Positions 51,673 to 60,630 of a stretch of DNA of 64,000 bases are shown piece by piece. The stretch comes from Haloarcula pelagica (GTDB lineage Archaea > Halobacteriota > Halobacteria > Halobacteriales > Haloarculaceae): the NCBI RefSeq assembly GCF_030127105.1, contig NZ_CP126162.1, positions 372,001 through 436,000 of the forward strand, written 5' to 3'. Every line of letters begins with the position of its first letter. The stretch's first letter is position 1. The position numbers and the translations under genes were made by a program. Under the pieces are notes generated by a model. That model had not been told where the DNA came from, searched no databases, and saw only the letters and a program-made list of their open reading frames with translations.

Positions 51673-52857
51673 ATGGCGCTGAACCGGCGTCAGTTCGTCC
51701 AGACAGCGGCTGCTGCCGGAGCGCTGGCCGGAGCTGGCACGGCGACTGCACAGGAAGAACCCGACTACGGCGGCTGGTTCGACGACGTATCGAACTTCGA
51801 GGGCACCGTCGACAGGCGGGGCCAGGACACCGTCGAGATCACCGTCGGTGCGGAGGGCAACAACGGCGCGTTCGCGTTCGATCCACCCGCGGTGATGGTC
51901 AGTCCGGGGACGGAGGTCGTCTGGACCTGGACGGGCGCGGGTGGGGGCCACAACGTCGTCTCGGACGGCGACGGGCCGCTGAACTCGGGCGATCCGGTGT
52001 CGGAGTCGGGGACGACCTACAGCCACACCTTCGAGAGCGAGGGGATCTTCAAGTACGTCTGTACGCCCCACGAGGCGCTGGGGATGAAAGGCGCCGTCGT
52101 GGTCCGACCGGGCGGGTCCGGTGGCGGGGGCGACCAGCCGACGGGGCCGCCGGCCAACCCCGACTACGGCGGCTTCTTCGACGGTGTCTCGAACTTCGAC
52201 GGGGAGACCGTCGACCGGACCGGCCAGGATTCCGTCGAGATCAGCGTCGGTGCACAGGGCAACAACGGCGCGTTCGCCTTCGACCCGCCGGCGGTCCGCG
52301 TCTCGCCAGGGACAGAAGTCGTCTGGACCTGGACGGGCGCGGGCGGCGGTCACAACGTCGTCTCGGCCGGCGACGGGCCGCTGAACTCCGGTGATCCGGT
52401 GTCGGAGTCGGGGACGACCTACAGCCACACCTTCGAGGACACCGGCATCTACCGGTACGTCTGTACGCCCCACGAGGCGCTGGGAATGAAAGGCGCCGTC
52501 GTCGTGGGCGCACCCCCGGGAAGCAGCGGTGGCGGCGGTGGCGGACCGAGCGTCGAGGTCTCGGGGCCGCGCTGGCTCTTTACGAGTTCGATCATGCTGG
52601 CGTTTTTCACGCCGCTGCTGTACGCGGCCGCGGTGCGCCGCCGGAAGGGACAGGCCCCGCCCTCGGTCACCGACGAGGACGGGCAGGCACTCGTCGAGGA
52701 AGCGGCGGAGACGGCACCGGCCAACGAGATCGGTCACGACGAGTACGACCCCTGGGGGACGGCCGCCCTGGTGGCGTTCTACTTCGTGTTGATCGCCCTG
52801 CTGTGGGTGTTCATGTACTTCGTGGAGTTCCTCGGCCGCGTCTCGGTGATCGGGTGA
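51673..52857 (+). CDS. tandem-halocyanin protein with two C-terminal membrane helices
   Basis: A 394-residue protein: Tat signal (NRRQFVQTAAAAGALAGAG), cupredoxin domain 1 (about 30-145) with copper ligands His93, Cys130, His133, Met138, a Gly-rich linker, cupredoxin domain 2 (about 164-279) with His227, Cys264, His267, Met272, then helices at about 302-321 and 362-386. The final helix (WGTAALVAFYFVLIALLWVF) resembles the short subunit of ba3-type oxidases. It likely delivers electrons to subunit II at the outer face while anchored in the complex. It is first in the operon with cbaB (4-nt gap). Confidence 0.88.
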   Translation: MALNRRQFVQTAAAAGALAGAGTATAQEEPDYGGWFDDVSNFEGTVDRRGQDTVEITVGAEGNNGAFAFDPPAVMVSPGTEVVWTWTGAGGGHNVVSDGDGPLNSGDPVSESGTTYSHTFESEGIFKYVCTPHEALGMKGAVVVRPGGSGGGGDQPTGPPANPDYGGFFDGVSNFDGETVDRTGQDSVEISVGAQGNNGAFAFDPPAVRVSPGTEVVWTWTGAGGGHNVVSAGDGPLNSGDPVSESGTTYSHTFEDTGIYRYVCTPHEALGMKGAVVVGAPPGSSGGGGGGPSVEVSGPRWLFTSSIMLAFFTPLLYAAAVRRRKGQAPPSVTDEDGQALVEEAAETAPANEIGHDEYDPWGTAALVAFYFVLIALLWVFMYFVEFLGRVSVIG

Positions 52858-52861
52858 TATC

Positions 52862-53407
52862 ATGCAGGTCCACAACTTCGAGAAAATCTGGCTCGGTGTC
52901 GCGCTCCTGTTGATCGTCGGCTTCATCGCCACCATCGCCTACGGGTCGGTCGGCGCTGGCATCTCGATGGTCGACGACAGCGGCGGAACGATCAGCGCCC
53001 AGGCGGTCCAGAGCGGCGAGACCGGTACGGGATTCGACGACCCCGGCGTGGTCAAACAGAGCGACGACCACTACGTCGTCTACGTCGTCGCCCAGCAGTT
53101 CCAGTTCCGCCCGGGCAGCGGTGACAACCCGATCAGAGTCCCGGCCGACGCCCGGATCACCTTCATGGTGACCAGCCCGGACGTGGTCCACGGCTTCTCG
53201 ATCACTGAAACGAACATCAACACAATGGTTATCCCAGGACAGGTCGCGGAGGTCTCGGCACGGTTCGACGAGCCTGGCACGTACGGGCTGGTCTGTCACG
53301 AGTACTGTGGCGCGGGCCACCACACGATGGGCGGCTCCATCGAGGTGGTCGCGCCCTCGAACTACACCGCCCAGCAGCAGGCGGTCGACGGGGAGGTGAG
53401 CGCCTGA
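52862..53407 (+). CDS. cbaB: ba3-type cytochrome c oxidase subunit II
   Basis: A 181-residue CuA subunit with one N-terminal helix (about 10-30) and an outer cupredoxin domain. CuA ligands read His110, Cys145, Glu147, Cys149, His153 and Met156 in HGFSITETN and CHEYCGAGHHTMGG, the same spacing as Thermus ba3 subunit II. It takes electrons from the halocyanin and passes them to subunit I. Its stop overlaps the subunit I ATG by 1 base. Confidence 0.95.
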   Translation: MQVHNFEKIWLGVALLLIVGFIATIAYGSVGAGISMVDDSGGTISAQAVQSGETGTGFDDPGVVKQSDDHYVVYVVAQQFQFRPGSGDNPIRVPADARITFMVTSPDVVHGFSITETNINTMVIPGQVAEVSARFDEPGTYGLVCHEYCGAGHHTMGGSIEVVAPSNYTAQQQAVDGEVSA

Positions 53408-55095
53408 TGGTCTACGTCGACGAGTTCCCGAAGACGGCGAAACTCGTGCGGGGCCAGTTCCTCGTCGCCTTCGGCGCCCTGGCTATCGGGGCGCTCTTCG
53501 GCGTGATCCAGGCGCTCCACCGGACCGGCGTCTTCCGTGGCTTCGTCAGTTCGGCGGACTACTACACGCTGCTGACCGGCCACGGCGTCCTGCTGGCGCT
53601 GGTGTTTACGACCTTCTTCATCGCCGGGCTGTTCGGCTGGGCGGTCTCGAACAGCCTCGACCGGGAGCTGTCACAGCGACTCGCCTGGGGCGGGTTCTGG
53701 ACGATGCTCGTCGGGACGGTCCTCGCCGCAGTCGCCATCATCGGCGGGCTCATCGGGGCGCCCAGCATCCTCGGGCACTCGCTGAAGGCCGACGTGCTCT
53801 TTACGTTCTACGCGCCGATGAAGGCCCACCCCGCGTTCTACGTCGGGGCGGCGCTGATCATCGTCGGTTCCTGGGTCGCTGGGGCCTCGTACTTCAAGTC
53901 GCTGTGGGAGTGGCGCTCTGAGAACCCCGGCGAGCGCATCCCGCTGCGGACGTTCATGGTCGTGACCACGATGCTGATGTGGTACATCTCGACTATCGGC
54001 GTCGCCGTCGAGGTGGTCGCCTTCCTCATCCCGTGGTCGCTGGGACTGATCCAGAACGTCGACCCACTGCTGACCCGGACGCTGTTCTGGTACTTCGGCC
54101 ACCCGGTCGTGTACTTCTGGCTCATGCCGGCGTATCTGGTCTGGTACACGATCCTGCCGAAACTGGCCGGCGGGCGGCTGTTCAGCGACCCGCTCGCACG
54201 CGTCGTGTTCGTCCTCTTCCTCTTGCTGTCGACGCCGGTCGGCTTCCACCACCAGTACGTCGACCCCGGCATCCCGGAAGGGTTCAAGTTCATCGCGATG
54301 ACGAACACGATGTTCCTCCTGCTCCCGTCGCTTCTGACCGCCTTCACCGTGGTCGCCTCGATGGAACACGGGGCGCGTCAGCGCGGCGGAAAGGGGTACC
54401 TCTCCTGGCTCCGTGACCTGCCGTGGGGCAACCCCGCTTTCGCCGGCTGTGCGCTCGCGGGGCTGATGTTCGCCGCCGGCGGGTTCAGCGGGATGATCAA
54501 CGCCGGGATGAACATCAACTACCTCATCCACAACACGCTGTGGGTCCCCGGTCACTTCCACCTCACCGTCGGGACGGCCTTCGCACTGACGGCCATGGCG
54601 ATCAGTTACTGGCTGGTCCCACAGCTCACCGGAAAACAGCTCCAGCGGCGCTCGCTGGCGCTGGCCCAGCCCTACGTCTGGTTCATCGGCATGACCCTGA
54701 TGTCCAACGCCATGCACCGCGCGGGGCTGGCCGGCATCCCGCGCCGGACCGCCGAACCGACCTACGACGAGTTCGCCTTCGAGGGGGTCGCCGGCACCGT
54801 CGGCGAGATGCGCCTCCAGATCGCGATCGGGGGCTTCCTGCTGTTCGTCGGCGCCGCCCTCTTCCTGATCGTGATGGCCGAGACGTTCCTGGCTCGCCGT
54901 GGCGGGACCCTCTCGGTCAACAGCACGATCCCGGAGCCCCTGTCCGGTCCCGAGCACAGCCCGCGCATCCTCGACAACTACAAGCTCTGGACGGCCATCG
55001 CGCTGGTGCTCATCGTCATCGCATACGGGCCGCCCCTGGCGAGCATGATCGCCGACGGCATCACCGCGCCCGGGAGCCCGCCGATCCCGGTCTGA
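53407..55095 (+). CDS. cbaA: ba3-type cytochrome c oxidase subunit I
   Basis: A 562-residue subunit with about 13 helices. Haem and copper ligands are all present: His59 (low-spin haem) in TGHGVLLALV, His232 and Tyr236 in GHPVVYF (CuB and the cross-linked Tyr), His281 and His282 (CuB), and His383 and His385 in GHFHLTVG (haem a3 and b). It reduces O2 to water and pumps protons. The D-channel residues of A-type oxidases are absent, as expected for B-type enzymes. Confidence 0.97.
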   Translation: MVYVDEFPKTAKLVRGQFLVAFGALAIGALFGVIQALHRTGVFRGFVSSADYYTLLTGHGVLLALVFTTFFIAGLFGWAVSNSLDRELSQRLAWGGFWTMLVGTVLAAVAIIGGLIGAPSILGHSLKADVLFTFYAPMKAHPAFYVGAALIIVGSWVAGASYFKSLWEWRSENPGERIPLRTFMVVTTMLMWYISTIGVAVEVVAFLIPWSLGLIQNVDPLLTRTLFWYFGHPVVYFWLMPAYLVWYTILPKLAGGRLFSDPLARVVFVLFLLLSTPVGFHHQYVDPGIPEGFKFIAMTNTMFLLLPSLLTAFTVVASMEHGARQRGGKGYLSWLRDLPWGNPAFAGCALAGLMFAAGGFSGMINAGMNINYLIHNTLWVPGHFHLTVGTAFALTAMAISYWLVPQLTGKQLQRRSLALAQPYVWFIGMTLMSNAMHRAGLAGIPRRTAEPTYDEFAFEGVAGTVGEMRLQIAIGGFLLFVGAALFLIVMAETFLARRGGTLSVNSTIPEPLSGPEHSPRILDNYKLWTAIALVLIVIAYGPPLASMIADGITAPGSPPIPV

Positions 55096-55125
55096 GGACC
55101 CACTCTCTATCACCGCTACCTACCC

Positions 55126-55683
55126 ATGTTCGACGACATCGACGGCCCCGAACAGACGACGCTGGTCCGGACACTGATCGTCCTGGCGATCGCGCTCCCG
55201 ATTCTCATCGAGGTGGCGACCTTCGGGAGTCTGCTCAGTCATTCGCTGCTGGGGGTCGGCGGCGACGCCGGTGGCGCCGCGACAGCGACGGCGACGCCGA
55301 CGGCCGAGATCGAGGGGGCCAGCGTCGGCGACGAAGTCCTGCCCGCGACGCCGGCAGTCGAGCGGATCGATCGCGCCGCTGTCGTCACCGGTGAGGACGG
55401 CTGGCGGTTCGTCCTGACGGTGGCCGTCTCGAACCCAACCGATCACCCCTACGAGCTTCGACTGGGCGAGGTCCACACGAGGGACGGCGAGACGGTCGCC
55501 GGCGGCGCGACGACCGGGACCGTCGCCGCCGGCGGGAACGGGACCGTCACCGGCGCGTGGGTCCTCCCGACGGGCCACCAGCCCGAGACGGTCGCCGTCA
55601 CGGCGGTCGACCGGACCGCTGACGGGGCCGAGACGGAGACGTACTCCATCCGGCTCGGCTCGGTCCAGCTCTCGAACGGCTGA
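55126..55683 (+). CDS. oxidase-operon membrane-anchored protein
   Basis: A 185-residue protein with one N-terminal helix (about 14-40, IVLAIALPILIEVATFGSLL) and an outer beta-type domain (about 65-183) of Ig-like character (FVLTVAVSNPTDHPYELRLGEV). It directly follows cbaA (30-nt gap). It may be a haloarchaeal CbaE-like accessory subunit, but I cannot match it to one with confidence. Confidence 0.65.
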   Translation: MFDDIDGPEQTTLVRTLIVLAIALPILIEVATFGSLLSHSLLGVGGDAGGAATATATPTAEIEGASVGDEVLPATPAVERIDRAAVVTGEDGWRFVLTVAVSNPTDHPYELRLGEVHTRDGETVAGGATTGTVAAGGNGTVTGAWVLPTGHQPETVAVTAVDRTADGAETETYSIRLGSVQLSNG

Positions 55684-55689
55684 GCCCGG

Positions 55690-56502
55690 TCACGGCTCCT
55701 GTGGCGAGCCGTCGCCGGCCCACGCCGGGCGCGAGACGGTAGTGTTCCCGATGGCCGTGACCTGTTGACTGATACTGACCTGCACCTGTCGGTCGCCGAC
55801 GCTCGTGTCGTACCGCACCAGCAGCGACTCGACGACGCCGTCGGCCGTCACCAGTAGCCGCACGGAGGCGTTGCGGGGAGTGGCAGTCGCGACCGGTAGC
55901 GGCCGGCGTGGGAACCGAACCCGACCGGTCGACACTAGAACCGCACCGCCCCCGGATCGGCGGTTGATATCGTACGTCGCCGCGGCGAGATAACCGCTGG
56001 GCCGTGCGGCAGCGAGGGTGTGGATCGCCGGTCGTTCGGGCTGTGGAACGGTACTTACGTGTCCGTTTGCCAGCGTCGAACGGACCCAGTACCGGGACTC
56101 CTTCCCCCAGAGGTCGCTGCGGGTGACCGTCGGCGTGAGCGGTCCGGCGCCGTCGGCGCGGAACGACTGCTTGACGCGCCCTTCGGGTGTCACGTGGCGC
56201 TGCCACCGGATGTGAAGCGAGCGGTTGGGGCCGGCGAGGATGGCCGTCTGCGTGACGGTGTAACTCCGATCGTCGAGACGCCTCGCGTCGGCACGGCGCA
56301 CCGCTGCCCTATCGATGGTCTGAGGGGCAGGTCCGGTTGCTGCGGATGCCGGGACGCCCGGAGCGAGCGGCGCTGGCTGGTCCGGGACGGGGGCCGGCGT
56401 CGCCGGCGGCGGGGACGGTCCCGGCGACGCGAGCCCGGGACAGCCGGCGAGGACTGCCAGTGTCACCGCCAGCAGAAGCCGCGGACCGACCCGCCTCACC
56501 AC
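55690..56502 (-). CDS. exported lipoprotein, DUF7537-like
   Basis: A 270-residue lipoprotein. It has a signal (MVRRVGPRLLLAVTLAVLAGC, lipobox AGC at 21), a Pro/Ala-rich linker (about 24-60), and a LolA-like beta domain (about 70-265) with repeated YTVTQTAILAGPNR and VRLLVTADGVVESLLVRYD elements. Haloarchaeal homologues (DUF7537, from memory) are of unknown function. It is convergent with the oxidase operon. Confidence 0.65.
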   Translation of the reverse strand: MVRRVGPRLLLAVTLAVLAGCPGLASPGPSPPPATPAPVPDQPAPLAPGVPASAATGPAPQTIDRAAVRRADARRLDDRSYTVTQTAILAGPNRSLHIRWQRHVTPEGRVKQSFRADGAGPLTPTVTRSDLWGKESRYWVRSTLANGHVSTVPQPERPAIHTLAAARPSGYLAAATYDINRRSGGGAVLVSTGRVRFPRRPLPVATATPRNASVRLLVTADGVVESLLVRYDTSVGDRQVQVSISQQVTAIGNTTVSRPAWAGDGSPQEP

Positions 56503-56512
56503 AGCCCCGGAC

Positions 56513-57280
56513 TCACCGCAGACACCGTTCGCGCTGTCCCCGGATCGTGCCGAGACAGTCGGTGATCTCGGTCAGTGCCGGACAGGTCACCGCGCGGTCG
56601 CCGTAGAGAAAGCCGATCAGGCTGTCGGCGTCGACGCCGGCCAGCGGGCTCCCGGAGCGCCGGTGGAGGAGCCGCTGGCGTCGGGTGGCGAGTCGTTCAC
56701 ACGCCGATTCGAGTCGTGTGAGCTCGGCGTCGTACTCCCCGAGTTCGCTGCTCGTGGCCCCCGCCCCGATCGCCTCGCCGAGTTCGGCGGTCCGGGACTC
56801 GATCTCCGAGAGCCGGTCCCGGATTCGCACGAGCGAGTCCCGTTCCGTCTCCAGCGTCGCGCCGAACTCCTCGCGCTCGGTCGTCGCGCGCGCTCCGGCC
56901 GCGACGATCGTCTCCCGAAGCACCGGCGTCAACTGCTGTCCGTCGACGATCTGTGTCGCGATCTCCGCGCCGAACTCCGCGCGCAGATTCTCCGCCAGCC
57001 CCTCCCCGTACACCTCGTCGTAGTGTGGTACCGCCATCACTGTCTCCGCGTAGGTCTCCGTGACCGACTGGAGACCCTTGGACTGCACCTGGTGGCCGCC
57101 GGCCGAGACGGCCAGTGTATCGCCGCCGCCCGTGGTTCGGACGGCCGCCGGCTCCGGTTCTCGGTCCCGCACGTGGCTCGTGAACCGGCGAAACGCGCGA
57201 CGTTCGTCGGTCACGTACTCGATTTCACGGTCCAGTATCTCGATCGCATCGTCGAGTCGGTGGTGGGTCGTTCGTGGCAT
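56513..57280 (-). CDS. coiled-coil protein, DUF7260-like
   Basis: A 255-residue soluble protein, largely helical: long coiled-coil stretches (about 130-205) include TLETERDSLVRIRDRLSEIESR and YDAELTRLESACERLATRR. The C-terminus SLIGFLYGDRAVTCPALTEITDCLGTIR is conserved in form. This pattern matches a haloarchaeal DUF7260-type protein of unknown role. The start is ATG 57280, beginning MPRTTHHRLDDA. Confidence 0.65.
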   Translation of the reverse strand: MPRTTHHRLDDAIEILDREIEYVTDERRAFRRFTSHVRDREPEPAAVRTTGGGDTLAVSAGGHQVQSKGLQSVTETYAETVMAVPHYDEVYGEGLAENLRAEFGAEIATQIVDGQQLTPVLRETIVAAGARATTEREEFGATLETERDSLVRIRDRLSEIESRTAELGEAIGAGATSSELGEYDAELTRLESACERLATRRQRLLHRRSGSPLAGVDADSLIGFLYGDRAVTCPALTEITDCLGTIRGQRERCLR

Positions 57281-57475
57281 GGGGGCGTGGTCGATCGAAC
57301 CGCCGTGTAGTGGTGATCGCGGTGTCCGCACTCGGTACGGTTCGTCGTTCAGTGACGACGAGGTAGTTCGTTGCTATGAGGGATATATACCACACTGAGC
57401 CGAACGTAGTGCTTTGTGGGCGTCCGGCGGGAGAAAGCGACGGCTAACTACGGCACTGGACGCGCGACTGTCCGT

Positions 57476-57991
57476 ATGGCGACGCATCCGACCAGACGGC
57501 GGTATCTGACCGCGGCGACCGCTCTCGCCTGTCTCGCTGCGGGCTGTGGCGGCGACGGCGGTGACGGCGGCGACGGCGCGCCTGGCCCGGACGACTACCC
57601 CCTGATCGACCAGTGGCTCACCGAGACCGAAATCGGCGGGGCCGACGAGACCTACGACGGGACCTTTACCGACAGGCGCGGCCAGGACACGGTGACCGTC
57701 GACGTTGGGACCGAGGGCAACGGGGGGAACTTCGCGTACGCGCCCTCGGCGCTGGTCGTCTCGACCGGCACGGAAATCCGGTGGAACTGGACCGGCGAGG
57801 GGAACCCGCACAACGTCGAAGCGCTCCCCGAGGAGCAACTCGGGGAGTCGGACTACGAGTTCAGTTCCGGCGAAGCCGAGGGAGGGTCCGGAGTCAAGTA
57901 CACGCGCACGATGGACCAGGCCGGTATCGCGCTGTATCACTGTGAACCCCACTTCGCGCTGGGCATGAAGGGCGGGATCGGCGTCGAGTAG
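57476..57991 (+). CDS. halocyanin-type blue-copper lipoprotein
   Basis: A 171-residue exported cupredoxin. The N-terminus THPTRRRYLTAATALAC has a Tat-like pattern and a lipobox near AAGC. The domain (about 45-170) shows the copper ligands His in GNPHNVEA and Cys, His, Met in YHCEPHFALGMKGGIGV. Like the halocyanin at 42405 it would shuttle electrons at the cell surface, for example to the oxidase 4 kb upstream. Confidence 0.92.
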   Translation: MATHPTRRRYLTAATALACLAAGCGGDGGDGGDGAPGPDDYPLIDQWLTETEIGGADETYDGTFTDRRGQDTVTVDVGTEGNGGNFAYAPSALVVSTGTEIRWNWTGEGNPHNVEALPEEQLGESDYEFSSGEAEGGSGVKYTRTMDQAGIALYHCEPHFALGMKGGIGVE

Positions 57992-58033
57992 CGGGGTGTG
58001 ACGCCCCGCCGACAGCGCGTGCCCGGGCGGTCC

Positions 58034-58555
58034 TCACTCGGACAGCAGCCGCCCGTGCACGTCGATCTCCCCGTTCCGGACCCGGGTGCTGCTGATCCGT
58101 CGCCCGTCCTCGGCGACGATAAACGGTGGCGTGTGGATCTCCAGCGGGGCGAGCCCGTTCCCGGTCCGCTGTTGGTTGAGTTCGTAGGCCCGGCGCTGGG
58201 CCTTCGCTTCCGGCGAGACGATCAACGCGTCGAGGTCCTCGCGCGTCGCCGCCGGGCCCAGCGGCGTCGCCAGTTCGAGGATCCGGAACGAACTGCTGTA
58301 GGCGGCACCGATCCGATCGAGTTCCGCCTCCAGGGCGTCGTAACGCTCCTCGAAAGAGCCGAGCAGCTCGGCGTGGCCCGGGTCGCTCCGCGTCTCCGCC
58401 GCCAGTTCCGTCCCCGTCAGCCCGACGACGACGTGGCCGTCGCCGGCGCCGTCGTGACTCGCCGTCTGAAACGCCTTGTGGAGTAACGCTCGGTGGCCGT
58501 TGTGGATCGGCGTGAACGTACCGCCCAGGATCGCGATGCGCTCGGACGCTGCCAT
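58034..58555 (-). CDS. coaD: phosphopantetheine adenylyltransferase (archaeal type)
   Basis: A 173-residue nucleotidyltransferase. The HxGH motif is in GGTFTPIHNGH (about 10-20) and the ISSTRVR motif (about 152-158) binds the ATP phosphates. It converts 4'-phosphopantetheine and ATP to dephospho-CoA in coenzyme A synthesis. The start is ATG 58555. A shared fold with NadM exists, but the length and the sequence between motifs fit the PPAT group better. Confidence 0.85.
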   Translation of the reverse strand: MAASERIAILGGTFTPIHNGHRALLHKAFQTASHDGAGDGHVVVGLTGTELAAETRSDPGHAELLGSFEERYDALEAELDRIGAAYSSSFRILELATPLGPAATREDLDALIVSPEAKAQRRAYELNQQRTGNGLAPLEIHTPPFIVAEDGRRISSTRVRNGEIDVHGRLLSE

Positions 58556-58686
58556 ATTGGGTGGTCGCGGCCGACCGACGTAGATGTATCGCCGCTGTGT
58601 GGTCGCCCTCGTGGCCACCGGCTGTCCCTCTGAGTGACCGAGCGATATTTGTAGTCGTGTCGCGTCAGTAACAACTGGGAGTGACA

Positions 58687-58836
58687 ATGGCTCACACGAT
58701 AGAGATCAGCGACGAACTCAGGGACCGCCTGGACCGCCACCTCGACGAGGACGAGACCTACGAGGAGCTCATCACGGAACTGGTCTCGATGTACGAGACG
58801 GAAGGGACGTTCCTCCAAGAGGGGTATTCGGAGTAA
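58687..58836 (+). CDS. small antitoxin-like/DUF7557 protein
   Basis: A 49-residue protein, shorter than most gene-finder limits: it starts MAHTIEISDELRDRLDRHL and has a charged second half (DEDETYEELITELVSMYE). The pattern is that of a ribbon-helix-helix type N-terminal strand (HTIEIS) followed by two helices, as in haloarchaeal DUF7557 proteins and VapB-like antitoxins. No toxin gene is adjacent. It is divergent from coaD. Confidence 0.65.
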   Translation: MAHTIEISDELRDRLDRHLDEDETYEELITELVSMYETEGTFLQEGYSE

Positions 58837-58937
58837 CGACCGGGACGACGCGGACACACCGTTATCGAAGTGTTCTCGCCGTTCGGTCGTACGGTTAGCT
58901 AGCGGTTACAGCGGGAGCGAAGCGGCAGTCGACCAGT

Positions 58938-59921
58938 TCACTCCGCCGCGTCGGGCTGTTCGGCGCGCGGGACGGTGACGGGCGGTAAGCCCGCTTCGAT
59001 CTCGTCCCGTCGGTCCCCGAAACTGCCGGGGAGGACGAACCGTTCGCCCAGTTCCGAGAGCGGTTCGTCGCTCGTGTAGCCGGGGCCGCTCGTCGCGAGT
59101 TCGAAGAGGACGCCGCCGAACTCCCGGAAGTACACCGACCGGAACCAGTGGCGATCGATCTGCTGTGTCGGCCGCAGGCCCAGCGATCGGACCGCCGCCC
59201 GCATCTCCATCTGGTGGTCGTCGGTCGGCGTCTGGAACGCGACGTGGTGGACCGTCCCGTGGCCCTGCCGCCCGCTCTCGATGGTCGGGAGCACGTCGAC
59301 GTACGTGCCGACCGGCCCTTCGGCGGCGAAGCGGGTCCGCTCGTCGCCCGGTGTGTCGCCCTGTGACGCCTCCGTCCCGACCCGCTCGAACCCCATCGTG
59401 TCGAGCAGGTCCTCGGTCGGGTCCGGGTCCGCGAGCCAGAGCGTCACGGAGTGAAAGCCCCGGATCGCGTGTTCCTCGGGAACGAACTCGGTCCACGGTA
59501 CCGTGGGGTCGTCCTCGGGAATCTCGACCGCCACCAGTTCGACGGGCAGGCCGTCCGGGTCCGAAAACGGCAGGACGGTCTCGCCGAAGCGCTCGATCCG
59601 GTCGTCGTAGTCGACCCCGTAGTCGTCGAACCGATCCTCCCAGTAGTCCAGGCTCCCCTCGGGAACGCGGAACGCGGTCCGTGAGACCTGTCCGGAGCCG
59701 ACTTTCCCCTGCGAGAGGTCTTCCCAGGGGAAAAACGTCATGCTCGTCCCGGGCGTCCCCTCGGCGTCCGCGAAGAAGAAGTGGTAGGTTCCGTCGTCGT
59801 CCTGGTTGATCGACCGCTTGACCAGGCGGAGACCGAGGGTCTCTGCCCAGAAGTCCATGTTCCGCTGTGGGTCGGCGGCGATACAGGTCACGTGGTGAAT
59901 CCCTGGTGTCGGGTCGGGCAT
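58938..59921 (-). CDS. VOC-family ring-cleaving dioxygenase/glyoxalase-like protein
   Basis: A 327-residue protein of two pairs of beta-alpha-beta-beta-beta modules. Metal-ligand candidates are His10 in GIHHVTCIA, His in GFHSVTLWL, His in VHHVAFQT and Glu in FGGVLFELATSGPG. The layout matches LinE/MhqO-like extradiol dioxygenases, which cleave hydroquinones with Fe(II). The substrate is unknown. Confidence 0.85.
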   Translation of the reverse strand: MPDPTPGIHHVTCIAADPQRNMDFWAETLGLRLVKRSINQDDDGTYHFFFADAEGTPGTSMTFFPWEDLSQGKVGSGQVSRTAFRVPEGSLDYWEDRFDDYGVDYDDRIERFGETVLPFSDPDGLPVELVAVEIPEDDPTVPWTEFVPEEHAIRGFHSVTLWLADPDPTEDLLDTMGFERVGTEASQGDTPGDERTRFAAEGPVGTYVDVLPTIESGRQGHGTVHHVAFQTPTDDHQMEMRAAVRSLGLRPTQQIDRHWFRSVYFREFGGVLFELATSGPGYTSDEPLSELGERFVLPGSFGDRRDEIEAGLPPVTVPRAEQPDAAE

Positions 59922-60143
59922 GACGCGATAGTACGGCGTCGAACTACTTGAGTTCCTGCTGGCACGAGTGTTACCGGCTCGGTTGATACCTCGTGCGGGC
60001 GATACCTTTTCGTGTCAGTGTGTGAGATAATGTGGCATGGTAGCACCCGAACACAGTGGGAAACCGGTGCAGCACGTACCGATCACCGGACGGGGGCGTC
60101 CGGGGCAGCCGACAGCCGTCCGCCGATCTCGGGGGCGTCGACG

Positions 60144-60494
60144 GTGAGTCTCAAACTGGTGAAACTCCCCTTCCGCGTCGTGGGCTTTCTGTTCTCGCTC
60201 GTCTTCGTCGGCGGGATGGTGGAGTTTTTCGGCATGGTGTTGTACCTCCAGTGGCGCGACCAGGCCGCGTTGCAGGCACTGACGGCCGGCGGTGTCACGC
60301 CCCCGGAAGCCATCTCGTTCGTTCTCGCTAGCCCCGACAGAGTCGTGGTCGCGGCGCTTCTGGCTGTCCTCTCGGTCGTCTTCGTGGTGACGGGTGATTC
60401 TGGAGGAAGTGGACACGTCGGTGGCGGCTACGACGACGGTGGTGGGGTCGGCGGGTTCGACGGTGGCGGCGGTGGCGGCGACGGGGGCGAGTAG
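60144..60494 (+). CDS. membrane protein with Gly-rich tail
   Basis: A 116-residue protein from GTG 60144. It has two helices (about 8-34 and 68-85) and a Gly/Asp tail from about 88 (VGGGYDDGGGVGGFDGGG). The frame is open further upstream to 60012, but that part lacks protein character. The start is uncertain. No family recognised. Confidence 0.5.
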   Translation: MSLKLVKLPFRVVGFLFSLVFVGGMVEFFGMVLYLQWRDQAALQALTAGGVTPPEAISFVLASPDRVVVAALLAVLSVVFVVTGDSGGSGHVGGGYDDGGGVGGFDGGGGGGDGGE

Positions 60495-60630
60495 CGTTCG
60501 GTGAGACAGACGCCGCTCCTCGTCCCGGGGCGCACTGCCCGCTCTGCAGTCCGACGGAGAACCGGATCACTGGCGGTCCGCGTGGGTACTGCGTCGGGAG
60601 GCTGTCCCCCCCTGCCTGCCGCCCAGCGGA

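Noticed and set aside
51600-52394. 264-codon plus-strand frame overlapping the tandem halocyanin gene
   Set aside because: A shadow in another frame, Arg/Gly-rich and without motifs; the halocyanin frame carries all copper ligands.
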